In this document: in pieces, positions 1 through 10,420 of the stretch
Layout of the letters: the number at the start of each line of letters is the position of its first letter
Position numbering within the stretch: position 1 is the stretch's first letter
Assembly: GCA_026120185.1 (NCBI GenBank)
Contig: JANUWF010001101.1
Coordinates: forward strand, 2,852,001 to 2,916,000
Direction: 5' to 3'
DNA length: 64,000 nucleotides
From: Voacanga thouarsii
Taxonomy: Eukaryota; Streptophyta; Magnoliopsida; Gentianales; Apocynaceae
Notes under the pieces: model-generated
What the model was told of the DNA's origin: nothing
What the model saw: only the letters and a program-made list of their open reading frames with translations
The model's database searches: none
Translations under genes and position numbers: made by a program

Positions 1-334
1 CATGCATCAAACTCAATTCAACATATAACCAACCAATATAATCCTTCCATGCATAAATCCCATCTTCTTCACAATCATACAATTGCTCATGCTTCAATCC
101 CAACAATAAATATATACTAAAATCCTATCACCATCCACCTTTTAACAACATCATCCTAGAGACATAATTCTAGAGTTTAAAAGAAGGATTGAAGGTACTT
201 ACTTGGTTGATGAATGCTTTGAAAGAGTTTAGAGTAGATCTCAACTCCTAGATGGCTAATCTTGTCCAAGAGAGGTGGCGAAAGCATGGTCATGGAAAAA
301 GAGACCATTCGGCCATGAGAGGGAATTTCGAGCC

Positions 335-339
<5 letters not shown>

Positions 340-378
<39 letters not shown>
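340..378. repeat. (GA)n microsatellite inside LTR
   Basis: About 39 bases of GA dinucleotides, followed by AAG units. It lies about 1.93 kb from the LTR start, the same offset as the CT tracts in the other three Tekay LTRs of the window. Confidence 0.95.
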
Positions 379-381
<3 letters not shown>

Positions 382-2002
382 AGAAGAGATCATTAGTATG
401 TTCATTCACATAAGTTCTCATTGGAGATCAAGTTTGAAGAAGATGAAGTTGATAGAGTAAATTTACCTTGACCTTCACAAAAATTTCTGGTTTTGATCCA
501 AAGTAGCGAGATGATTTGTGGAGTTTGATGTTAATAAGGGTGTTGATGGATTCACAGCAAAGAGTAGATCAAATCTGGATATTTTCGAGAGGGTTTGAAG
601 TGGTTTGAAGGTGTATTAGGTGAAAGAAGGTAGTAGGTGTTCTTGGTGTAGTGTGTGTGTTCTTGGTGGCTAAAGAAAATTGAGAAAGAGAGGTTGGGAG
701 CAGCTACCGAATTTCTGTGGAATTAGGGCTGCCGAAATTCTGTAGGGTTTAGGGAGTTTTTCTCTGATTTGGAAGGGAAAGGAAAGGTTAGTTGTTACAA
801 TCCTTGAAGAATATTTTTAGGAAGAGAATTTGGAAACTAAATATTCTAAGAATATCTTGATTATTTGGACAGCTTTGAAGTCTCCTATGGCCGACTGAAT
901 GTGCAGCTTTTCTGAGGAATTAAAGCTGGTTCAATGAGTCTTATGATGGTCGAAACTAAGGTGCACAATGGTGAAGAAGATGTCTGGTCAATGGTGTAAG
1001 ATTTTATGGAAAGTTGCTACACAAGATGGCTGAAATTTTGGAAACCAATCAAGCTAAATTGCAGGGATTTGTTGGAGAGATTTTCGGATAGCCATTGCTG
1101 CCTTTCGTCCAGAAGCTTGAGGGAAACAATGGAGCTCTGCTAATGGAGGTTTAAGGGAGGTTTTGACATAAGTAGGTTGGTGTTTTCGGCTGGAGGAGAA
1201 ATAGGAAACAAGCTGGAAAATTTTCCTGCACAAAAATTTCGCTGCACAGGAATTTATGGGCAGATTTTCGGCTGCCACTTCCAGCCAATTTGCAGCGAGA
1301 TGGAAGGGGGGTTTCAGGGGTATTCAAGGCTGGTTTCCAGCCTTCTTCATGGAGGAAAAACATGGCTAAGGTGCTGGACAAAATTTGGAAGAAAACAGCT
1401 TGACTTTGGACTCTCAAAGTAGCGATCTTGCCCAGAATTTTCACTGGTTTTGTACAGCTCTTGAGCAGTCCGAAAATGGCAGAAATAATTCATGTTTTAA
1501 GCTGATCTTAAGGCCATTTTTCTGGCAGAATTTGGAAGGGAATGTTAGCTAAGAAGTTCGACATTATGAAGGTACACAAGCTGAAAAATTCCAGCTCATT
1601 CCAAGAAGGAAGGTGAACTAGCTATAGAGTGAAATTTCAGCAAGCTTACTAGAGGGATTTTCCTCTTGGAATTTCCCACAATTCATCCACATTTTCCAGA
1701 CCATGAGAAGCCTTTTACTAGGACATTTTGATCCTAAAAGACCTTAGCACTTTATTGAATTTTCTGGAAAGAAAAAGGATAGAACACCTTGATCAAACTA
1801 AGGAGTTGAAAATTAAGAAAAACTAAAGATCAAGGGAGAATGAATTCCCTTTAAGAATTTCGAGTAGAGCAAAGGAGTGAAATGAGAATTCTCCTAACAT
1901 GTCTCTCTTAGGTCATTATCACCACCTTGTTCTAGGCCCTTAAGGCCGAAACTAATCCTCCCTAAGTAAAAATAAAATTTTAATCAAACTAAAGCTTCTA
2001 TG

Positions 2003-2063
2003 ATGGAATTCGAACCCAAGACCTCAAGAATTAATTCCAAGGCTTTAACCACCAAACCACAAC
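2003..2063 (-). other. tRNA-like module (A box/B box) in LTR
   Basis: Read on the minus strand, about 250 bp into the LTR, the segment contains TGGTTTGGTGG (one mismatch to a Pol III A box) and then GGTTCGAATTC (one mismatch to the B box) with tRNA-like spacing. It looks like a decayed tRNA or SINE head carried by the LTR. There is no acceptor stem good enough to call a functional tRNA. Confidence 0.55.
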
Positions 2064-2319
2064 AACTCTTGTTGCTATTTTTCCTAGAAAATTAATTCCT
2101 ATTCCTTCCACAAGCTATCTCCCTATTTTCACATCGGGCAAAAATTTCCATTTTGCCCCTCTCACACAATATTCACCAACAAGATTTCAAAACAATAAAA
2201 CTCAAATCCAAAGCACATAAAATCATATGAAAATGTATTTAATCATGAAATAAAGCATGATATGCATCCCAACCACCTTACTCTAAGGTTGGTTTTGACT
2301 GGGGTTTCACATGGATGAC

Positions 2320-2392
2320 CATACGTAGCCTGGTATAGTTTCATGTAGCCGACCCTAAATTTTTTGGGATTAAGACTTAATCTGTTGTCTAT
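2320..2392 (+). mobile_element. Au-SINE-like 3' tail fragment
   Basis: The stretch contains CATGTAGCCGACCC, then TTTTTTGGGATTAAG and TCTGTTGTC. This resembles the conserved 3' end of plant Au-type SINEs (a GTAGCCGACCCC block, a short GGGAT block, then a GTT-rich tail). Only the tail is recognised. It directly abuts the LTR that ends at 2311, which probably removed or displaced the SINE head. Confidence 0.45.
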
Positions 2393-2819
2393 AAATATTT
2401 CTTGTCTAGATACAGATGAGAATAGAAGACCAAATTGACAAAATAAAAAAGAATAAAGCATACTTTTGAGTGGGAGCACGTGCATGCATAGTTTATTAAA
2501 AAATATATATAATTTTTTAGATGGGAAGAAAAATAGTGAATATAATCTTCTTTTTATGTTAAGGACAGTATTAGGAAGCAAAGACTAAGGTAGCCATTGA
2601 AAATGAAAGAAAACATAGTTGGAAGATGGGGCTGGCAACACAAGAAAAATCAATTCACCAAGGATGCAGGCAAGGTTAAATAGTTTTTATAGGAAGAAAC
2701 ACTTAAACTTAAACAATAACATTTAAGGGCACCCACTCCAAGATCATAAATAGTGAAAAAACTAATAACTTATCAATCAACATAAACAGAACAATACTAG
2801 AGACAATCACATTTGTGGT
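2393..2819. other. Unassigned sequence
   Basis: AT-rich sequence with no recognisable gene or repeat. The minus-strand reading frame of the neighbouring phytochrome fragment stays open down to 2709, but past 2820 it no longer resembles the family, so the homology breaks at about 2820. Confidence 0.6.
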
Positions 2820-3134
2820 AACATCATGCCTTATCCAACCAGTTAACTTTTCCATAGCAGCATTCCATCCAGAACAGTGGGCATTCTCATCAGCAACAAA
2901 TATTAGCAGAATCAATGGGTTAAGACTTTGTACAATAGCCTTGTAATTTCCTTATATATGAATGGATTTATCAAGGATAACATTCTTAGAAGTGATATCT
3001 TGGCCCACAAAACAAACACCAACAACATTATCTATACAGTCCCTACTCATGCATGCATTAACAACTAAGTATACAACTGAATTTTCAGGATGCATTCCAT
3101 GCTTCTGTAATTTTACTTCAACATTTTTGTCCTC
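2820..3134 (-). pseudogene. Phytochrome exon fragment (PHYE/PHYB-like)
   Basis: The minus strand encodes about 105 codons matching the plant phytochrome PAS region. In order: an EDKNVEVKL block, VVNACMSRD, NVVGVCFVGQDIT, an IHI.GNYKAIVQSLNP block, then ADENAHCSGWNAAMEKLTGW. Phytochromes are red/far-red photoreceptors, and this region links the photosensory core to the output module. The fragment starts right after a plausible splice acceptor (TTTTAG ending at 3135); from memory this is near the first-intron position of plant phytochrome genes. There is one in-frame stop (TAA at 2952-2954), and homology ends abruptly near 2820. The chromophore (GAF), PHY and kinase-like regions are absent, so this is a dead fragment. 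SLNP and WNAAMEKLTGW favour PHYE or PHYB over PHYA or PHYC. The preserved acceptor argues against a processed retrocopy. Confidence 0.85.
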
Positions 3135-3927
3135 CTAAAATAAGTGCACAATAAGTAATATTAGGCTCTGCAATTGGAAGCCTATGCTTGTGCATATGAC
3201 AGTCTATGTAGAAAGAGAGAAATTCTTTAAGTTAGGCTTCAAGTGAAGCAAAGATGTCCCTAGTGGGAAACCATATCTATCATATAATCATATATATCAC
3301 TATATTCATAAATATGGATATTAAAAAACAATCTATTTACTCTAGAATTCCAAAACCCCCTTGGTGGTGATATTTTTAGATAGCTAAAATCATGGAGAGT
3401 AAGTTGAGGTTTGTCCTTTTCCAAGTTGTCGAGCATGAGCATGTTTCCACAACCTCTGTTTACTTGGATGAAACTTTTGCAAAGTAAAATGGCAAGCTTC
3501 TTTAATTGGCATTTGTAGGTTAGTTCCAAGAAAATTATACTTAAAAAAAATGATGTACCTAGGTACTCTAGGAAGCAATAGTAATCTTTGCATGATAGAG
3601 CACTCACTAAATATAATTTTCACCTATCTGATATACCATCCTCCCATCCCCCTCCCCACAAGCTCATTGAGGGAAAAGAAGAGAGAAGAATAGACTTCTT
3701 TCTATCAGATCAAGTAGATACGAACCATAAAAAGCTATTGAAATTCTTCCTTTTAAACAATAATATTAATCTTTTAAGCTACTTCAATGACTTTAGTGAA
3801 TATGGATAAAGGCTTAGCCTAAGTTTTCTAGTAACAATCAATGGATAGGAAAAGTAAGAAAACAAATAGATAAAAATACATTTTTTATAACTTATAAATT
3901 CAGAGATACTGACATTCTTGGCATGCA
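3135..3927. other. Unassigned; possible phytochrome intron remnant
   Basis: The minus strand just upstream of 3134 ends in a T-rich splice-acceptor-like sequence, so the first part may be an intron remnant. No phytochrome exon 1 sequence was recognised further on. A minus-strand ORF of 115 codons (3260-3607) has no recognisable motif and I do not call it a gene. Confidence 0.4.
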
Positions 3928-4014
3928 TGCTGGGGTCAAAAGACTATATGGACTATGATTCCAGACATTGTAAATGTCTGGAATCATAGTCCATATAGTC
4001 TTTTAACCCCAGCA
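3928..4014. repeat. 87-bp near-perfect palindrome (hairpin)
   Basis: Two 42-base arms (3928-3969 and 3973-4014) are reverse complements with a single mismatch, separated by GTA at 3970-3972. Both ends carry TGCTGGGG or its complement. Either strand would fold into a long stem with a minimal loop. It may be a small foldback element or a source of hairpin RNA; no coding sequence overlaps it. Confidence 0.95.
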
Positions 4015-5238
4015 CATGAATATAGAAGGTTTCCTACATGGCATATGCATGCACACACTAGATTTTAGATAAATTAGCATAACTACATTTTAGAATGTGA
4101 AAAATTTTGCAATGCAGTTCACATATGCATGCACATACTGATGGAGATAAGTCGAGCAAAATGAAGCTACAAGTTCAAAATATAAAATACTAAATATTAA
4201 AAAGAAACATGTGAGCAAAATCATACTAAAGAACTTTTCAGGATCAAATGAAACGGCAGGGGCAAGGAAAACATAAAATCAATCCAAGACTACGAAAAGC
4301 CCAAAGAACTACATATATTAAAATGACACACGCTGCATTAACCAATACAAATGAATTTATGGATGAGAAGAGTTATTTCTCAAAGCCAGAGAATAAGTCA
4401 TATAGCTTTGAACAATAGGTGCTACTTATACAATATTATGAATAATACGCATTGCATACTTATTTTTTCCTCTGATGAAATAGCAAAACTGATCTTCCAG
4501 TGCAAATTAGGATTTTATATGCTGTCATTACATCCTGAGTTTTTCATTATAGATCCAAAAGATAAACTCTGCTTATTTACTTTTTAGTGGTGTCTTACCG
4601 AAATATTTTCGCATCAGGTTGGAATAATAAGAAGAATCACGCTCTACAACCATAAAGATTTGGTTCAGGTTTATATACAAAGTTGAAAGATAAATTCCAA
4701 GTCCAATTCATAAAGGACTTCTCCAAAAGTTTAGTTAACAACTACATCAAAGATAGATCTCTACTACAATTATGTCTCTCTTATCTAAAAAATTTTCCAA
4801 TAAGTTTATAAGTCGAAGCAGATTAAAAGTAAGAATTTACATCCTTATGACATTTGAAGCTCAATAATTGTAACTAGACTAAGTGCATTCAACTACAGAT
4901 ATATCTGGAATGTAAAAGCTATTCATTAACACATTTTTATCATATCATTTGTAAATACTAGACTGGAATATCTCATCTTACTTCAACTTACCTCACTTTC
5001 ATGACATGTAAGCAGGGACATAGATTAACTAGGGCCTGAAGAAATCAGTTCTCTCTCATTTCAAGTTTTTCTTAATAATCCTATAGTAACTTTATCTTCA
5101 TCATAATCCCCTCAAAACAAGCACTTTAGGCTATCAATAATCTATCTTGACTTTACACCTATAGAATTACAGAAATGTTAAAGTAAGTGTACAAATAATA
5201 AGCAATTCTTAAATACTTCCATAGAAGAAAAAACTAAC
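4015..5238. other. Unassigned AT-rich sequence
   Basis: No recognisable gene, LTR or RNA. A short direct repeat built on CATATGCATGCAC occurs near 4038-4052 and again near 4122-4135. The ORF at 4351-4587 has no known motif. Confidence 0.6.
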
Positions 5239-5753
5239 CTTTTCACCATTCTTGAACTTCTAACATTATTACTATCAGTAAGTAATTTTGGGCTATGGTA
5301 ATAACAGCAAAAGTGTCCCCATACATGTGACCTGTAATCAAATTAACATGGGTTTAGTACAAAGATAAAAAGACAAGATTCAACCAAAAGCCTACAATTT
5401 TATTGTGAGATTGAAAGGATAAAATTAAATAGCACTACAAACAACCAACAGAAGTAAGCTATGGAACATATGATGACTATAGTTAAGCTAACATATACCA
5501 CCAGATTCACACCAATAAAAAGCTCAAGAAAAAAAAGTGTGAAAGCTGCAATGACATGTTGTCCTGCAGTTCACTATGTACCCTACAATATTGATTGGCC
5601 TGACAAATTTATAGCAGTTACAACATTTACCTTGTATTCTGTGGTGTATTCTGGATTTACTGAAAGATGCCAATTTTGAACCATTGTTTAATATTTCACA
5701 ATAAGTAACAAGAGTAGAGGCTTCATCATTTTCTCGAGTTTTGTATTGCTCAT
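5239..5753 (-). pseudogene. Possible two-exon host gene fragment
   Basis: On the minus strand a segment from 5753 to 5631 ends in AATACAAG followed by GTAAAT (donor-like). A second segment, 5331 to 5239, is preceded by TGATTACAG (acceptor-like) and ends AAAAG/GTTAGT. The implied intron is 299 bp. The frame containing ENDEASTLVTYCEIL is open through the first segment and would continue as GHMYGDTFAVITIAQ in the second, then hits a stop. That frame has no ATG; the only nearby ATG (5751-5753) opens a different frame that stops after about 20 codons. I do not recognise the product. It could be the broken 5' end of a gene, or chance splice-like signals. Confidence 0.3.
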
Positions 5754-5844
5754 AGTGATGCTATTATGTGTTAGGGTTTCGACTTCGCTTTGGTCGAGGG
5801 AATTGAGAGAGAGGTAGACATAAAGAAGAATAGAATTGGATTTA

Positions 5845-5851
5845 CTTTATA
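5845..5851 (-). promoter_or_regulatory. Possible TATA box
   Basis: TATAAAG on the minus strand lies about 92 bases upstream of the ATG at 5753. It is followed by a CT-rich leader and an AAACCCTAA telo-box-like motif near 5770, a typical arrangement for plant promoters and leaders. This supports the gene-fragment reading only weakly. Confidence 0.35.
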
Positions 5852-6199
5852 TGTTGGAGGCTGGAAGGAACTAGCCATGCAATTGTTATGTCCCCCTTTA
5901 TGAACTCCTCTTCATGCAGTGGCTAGCAAAGTTGACGGTTCAGTGAAGAATTAACAAGGATAAACAAAAAAAAAAGGGGGGGGGTTTGCCCTCTAACTCA
6001 GCAAAAATAAGTGGAGAAGAAACATAAGGTTTTCAGGCGAAGAAGAAAGAATAGATGGAGCACAAAGAGATCGGTCGAATTTAGCCCCTTAGAAAAAAAA
6101 TTGCCCTCAAACTCACGCTTTTTCTTGATGAAAAATTCTATAAATGCGTCTATTTTTTCCCTTGCCGTATAAAAATATCAGGACAGATATATTAGAATA
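5852..6199. other. Unassigned; A/G homopolymer run
   Basis: No gene seen. It holds a run of about ten A then nine G at 5966-5984. If the minus-strand gene fragment is real, this would be its upstream promoter region. Confidence 0.5.
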
Positions 6200-6348
6200 T
6201 TAATTTAAGCCTACTTAATAAAATGACACCATTTTAATTTTATTATAACGACACGAATAAAATTAACATCATTAGAGGTATTATAGTATTACATTTTTTA
6301 AAAAGCATTATTAAAAAAGTGTCAGAAAAGCTATTTTTTCTTGTAATT
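6200..6348 (+). mobile_element. CACTA-like right terminus, degenerate
   Basis: GCTATTTTTTCTTGTA at about 6328-6343 matches the inverted form of the plant CACTA terminal repeat, except that the final AGTG has decayed. Several GACAC/GTGTC motifs precede it, as expected of CACTA subterminal repeats. No convincing left end or 3-bp target duplication was found. Confidence 0.3.
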
Positions 6349-6394
6349 TCATAAAAGATAAAATAATCAAAGACAAGAGATGGGAAGAAAAAAG

Positions 6395-6597
6395 AAAGTA
6401 CAGGTTAAACAAAGAATAAAAAGTTATTAGTGTGTATTTGTTCATTTGAGGATCGATACTCGTTAATTCCTTATACTATGCTTGCGATGAGTATACTTGC
6501 TTGTATGTGTATTTTGAGATTAATGTTTTAATTAAAACTTGACTAAAGGATATATTTAAATTTGATGATTTTCATACAACCAAAATTTATACATCAA
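6395..6597 (+). mobile_element. Truncated Gypsy LTR 3' end
   Basis: This plus-strand segment matches the last 200 bases of the solo LTR at 24321-26334, sharing GGTTAAACAA, TTGAGGATCGATACTCG, the GATGAGTA block and an ending in ACATCA. The 5' part of the LTR is missing. Confidence 0.6.
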
Positions 6598-6908
6598 TCT
6601 TCCTACAAAATAAAGCTAAGAAAAGCTCAACTACGAACAATTTTAACTAAATTAACCAAATCAAAAGAAATAATTATAGTAAGAATAAGTTAATGAATAA
6701 ATAAATCAAGAATTAAAGAAAAAGTTTACAACAAACATTCACGAGAAACCAATAGTACAAAATGTAAAAGCAAACAACAACTAAAATCAAAATTTCGTAG
6801 AAAAGAAATATATCAACTGCTTAAAGAAAATAAAAATAAAAGATACTAACAAGCTAAACATTGATTGAATTAATAAAACACAGGTGTTTTCAAGATATTG
6901 ACGACCGA
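6598..6908 (-). other. Untranslated leader of the Athila/Tat-type element
   Basis: Minus-strand sequence immediately downstream of the primer-binding site at 6909-6926. It is T-rich on that strand and lacks ORFs. No gag follows within the window; the element breaks off at the LTR fragment ending at 6597. Confidence 0.45.
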
Positions 6909-6926
6909 TCCCCGACAACGGCACTA
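6909..6926 (-). other. Primer-binding site, Athila/Tat type
   Basis: The minus strand reads TAGTGCCGTTGTCGGGGA. This is the well-known plant Gypsy primer-binding site TGGCGCCGTTGCCGGGGA with three substitutions. It lies six bases inside the LTR end at 6933, the correct position for priming minus-strand DNA synthesis. Confidence 0.8.
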
Positions 6927-6932
6927 AAAACT

Positions 6933-8573
6933 TGTTGGTTTGCTTCTTTTTGCGTGTGTGCTTGTGTGGACGTGTTTATGTGAAAATAAAAAATTGCATC
7001 CAAAGGCCAATCAAGTTTTAAATTAAAATACTAATTTAAGAACAAAACAGATAGTCTAGACAAGTAAACCCATCATGTAGTATAGAGTTAATATTGGTAA
7101 GTATTGAAGAATCCTTGGGAATTATATCAAGTACCCCTACTTCTACCCTTGTTTCATTGTTTAACCAATTAAAATAAAGGAACAAAACCATTAACTACTA
7201 TTAACTAAAAGTAATTACTAATGAGTACAATAATAATACTTCAAACCAATATCAAGATAGAGTCTAGAAGATTATAAAAGCAATATTAGAGTAAGAAAAT
7301 GAGATTGACCATATAATTAAAGTGAAGTTTCCCCCAAACATCATCAAGCATCAAACATCACCTTAATTAATTGAATAAAATTTAAGCATTGGCATGTGGA
7401 TTCCTTAAATGGAAAAACCTATTTTCTCTTGAGTAATGAATTTCCTATCATTGAGCCCAACCCATAAATATTTTTGTCATATAAATCAAACCCAAGGAGA
7501 ATTAAAATTAAGACCCTCAATTCTAAAGCCAAAACGAGATAAAGCCCTTATCTCTAGGTGACCCAACCACTTATTCTATCAAAAAGTTCTCATCTCTCAA
7601 ATCTTTTCTCAAGTTTATTAAGAGAAAACAAATTTATTGAACCAATATAAAAGAGTACACATCTCATACATCCTTTTTCTCAAAGTGAAAAACAAGAGAA
7701 TAACCTAATCAATTAATTCAATCAAACAAACCTAATCCAAAGAATACTCAAATAGAATCCAATAAATCATGCAATAATCTAATACGAACTCAAATTAAGG
7801 TACAATCCTTTAATTACAATTAGATCTATGCAAAATAAACATTATCAAATAAAGATTACAAAGAAAAAGTAAAGGAAGACTCATAGACAAGTGCCCTTCT
7901 TCTACTTTGAGTTCTTCTTGGGATCCTCCTCATCTCCTCCAATCCACTTTTGATCTTCTCTTCTAGGCTCTCTTGATGTTTCCAAGAGGTTTTTTTATGT
8001 TTCTTTCGTGTGGCTCTCCCAGAGAAGTCTCTATAAAAGGGTATTTATAGCTTTCCTTTTAGAATCCCTAAAAAGTATAGAATAAGGGTTAATATGGGAT
8101 GTTACACGGTGTCATGGAAAGTGTTATACATGGTGGTGTGCATGCTTTCTTGTAGTTGTAACAGCCTTGAAATGGCACCTTGGAACTTGATTTCTTGTGC
8201 ACTATAATCATGCACGGTTGCGTTGAAGTTGATCTGCACAGCACCGTCGGTTTTTAGGATGTATGATATTTTTGAGCATTGAATATGCATGGTGTCGTGC
8301 AAGGTGTTGGGAACGACGCTGTGAAGTCCTAAGAGTTTGACATTTGAAGTTCAAGTAGCACACAAGGCCATGCACAATGATTTTTATAGCACTGTGTATG
8401 CTCAGAAAAACCCTTTTTTCAACCCCTTTTCTCCTTAATTCCACTTTAAATCTCAAATCACTATAACCTATATCAAACAAGGAGAAAATGTGAGAGATAA
8501 CTAGAAATATAAAATGAATTTTAAATACTTTGAAGCACAAATGATAGGTAGAATATACATATAATAATTATCA
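6933..8573 (-). mobile_element. Athila/Tat-type Gypsy LTR
   Basis: On the minus strand the 1641-bp LTR begins TGATAATTATT at 8573 and ends ACCAACA at 6933, next to a primer-binding site, so it is a 5' LTR. It shares layout and short blocks with the solo LTR at 22476-23993 (CAATCAA near one end, TTCATTGTTTAACC, an ACTCATAGACAAG block). It is inserted directly after the protease codons of the minus-strand gag-pro remnant; the flanking bases are GGGAA at 8574. The matching 3' LTR was not found. Confidence 0.65.
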
Positions 8574-10420
8574 GGGAAATAGAGTAAACTTCTCTCCATC
8601 CTTCTTCAAGGTATAAATGTTTCTCCTCCCTTATGCACCGTATCTCTATCAAATATCCATGATCTATCTAACAATATATCACCCACATACATAGGACATA
8701 CATCACAAATCATCTCATCGTTATACTTTCCCATGTCTATTGCAACCTTCGCTTGTTTGGTCGCTTTCACCTCACCATATTCATTCAACTATTGTAGCTT
8801 GTAAAGTTTAGGGTGTTTCAAGGTTTCTATTTCCAATTCCTCCATCAATATAGTACTAATTACATTTCTACAACTTTTCTCATCGATAAGGATACTACAT
8901 GGCCTTTGTTTAATAAAGTAACTTGAATAGAAAATATTTGCTCTTTGTGAATCCTCTCATTCTTTTTCACCTTTACAATCATTCTCAACATTTATAGCCA
9001 CTCCAATTAATGAACATTTTGTATCAATCACAATCCTTTCTTTATTTTTTTTCATCTTCTCTCTCAAGTTCACCATTCAAGTCTTCACCAAATGCTTCCT
9101 CACTAGATGAAATTTTCCCTTAGTCATTTATGAACACCATATTCTTGTTTGGATACTCGTGGAAGGAATGCCAATAACCTAGACACTTGTAGCACCCATA
9201 CCTTTGTGATCCCATCAAAGCCTTTCCCTTCTCTATCCTCCTTTCTTGTCTAGATTTGGTGTTTTCAAGCAATGTTGGACTAGATGGCTTATTCTCACAT
9301 TCTTTGCTTCCTCTCAATTATTTTTGCATTACTTCTAGCCAACTCTTTTTTTTTTCTCATTTTGTTATTGTTGAACTTCCTTCTCCACCTCATGTTTTAG
9401 AATTAATCATTCTCACTATCTCTCTCTTTTGTAGACTTTGTGGTCTCCTTAGATAATGGTTATAGTGGTTTCCTCTCCTTACTTTCACATTCTCCCTCTT
9501 TGTTTTGTTAATATGAACTCTCCTCCCTTCTTGGATTTCTATAACATTCTTGGAATCTTCATGTTTAGTACACCATTTAGATGTCTCTTCAAGCTCGCCA
9601 TCAACTTTCACTACTTCTTCTTTATCATTCTCCTCCAACACTCATAATGTACATGGTTCTTTTTCGAAGAAATGTAGGATGTTCGTGTATACCTTAGTCG
9701 CTACATGCAATGATAGTAATTCCACATCAACCTCTTCTTTATCTCTAAGCTCTTTTTCTCCTAGTTCTTTCTCCTTTTCATTTTCTAGTTTTTGCCACTT
9801 TGGACTCACCACTTCCTCTTCATTCTTCTCTTCACTAACTCCATTTGGCAAGTCTTCAACTTTGTCCTCTTCTCCTAATCTCTCTTCTTTTTTTGCCACT
9901 TCATTTTTCTCATTGGAATACTTCTTCATCATTTCAATTGCTTTTTCCAACTTTTCAAGCTCAAATTCAATATTAATTTTGCCATAGCCACTTCTACTTG
10001 TACAAGGTTCTTCAAAATAATCATTTCTCCCTTCTTACACTTTTTTGTGGTATTTCACTCCTCCTTCCTTGTTTAAATCTTCTAGAATATTCATAGGTTG
10101 AGTGGTTATACTCCCTTTATTAATTTTGTACCCCTTTAATTGGATATTTGTGTATTCTTCCTACAAACCCCCCTCATTACTATAGCTTGCTCTCTTATAT
10201 TTTTCTTCTTATTATTCCCAATCTTCGTCCACAATTCCTTCATATTCTCTCCAACTTGTGCAAGGCTCCTCATCACTATCATCCTGATATCTCTTACTCT
10301 TATAGTCACTCTCACTATATTCTTACTCATACTCTCTACACTTATCATCTTCACCATAACTACATCTATTTGAACAAGATTCTTTTTTATAACCATACCA
10401 TTCACTATCACTCCAACTCA
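8574..10420 (-). pseudogene. Gypsy gag-protease remnant (element E)
   Basis: Minus-strand coding remnant of a Ty3/Gypsy element, read from high to low coordinates. A charged, Glu/Lys-rich gag part spans about 10420-9390. A zinc knuckle follows near 9165-9210, CYKC..(x)4H(x)4Y, with the last Cys changed to Tyr. A retropepsin follows (about 8990-8580): its active-site region reads ILIDEKSCRNVIS, where the family usually has IIDGGSCTNVAS. The conserved tail DEMICDVCPM..GDILLDRSWIFDRD is at about 8640-8720. A frameshift lies near 8620, after which NIYTLKKDGEKF continues in another frame. Coding then stops at the LTR insertion at 8573, so reverse transcriptase and integrase are missing. Serine-rich plus-strand ORFs such as 9550-9987 are antisense shadows of the Glu/Lys-rich gag. 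Confidence 0.75.

Larger units (their letters stand above)
1..2311 (-). mobile_element. Tekay-type Gypsy LTR, partial (window edge)
   Basis: On the minus strand this reads as the first 2.3 kb of the same LTR that bounds the 28988-42799 element: it begins TGTGAAACCCCAG at 2311 and follows that LTR closely to position 1. The rest lies outside the window. No polypurine tract adjoins 2311, so this is the outer end of a 5' LTR or a solo LTR, not a 3' LTR. The short ORFs inside it on both strands have counterparts in the other LTR copies and are not believed to be genes. Confidence 0.9.

Noticed and set aside
275..460. Small ORF with an Arg/Glu repeat tract
   Set aside because: The repeat is a translated GA microsatellite inside the LTR.
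9550..9987. 145-codon Ser/Phe-rich plus-strand ORF
   Set aside because: Exact antisense of the Glu/Lys-rich gag of element E; low complexity.
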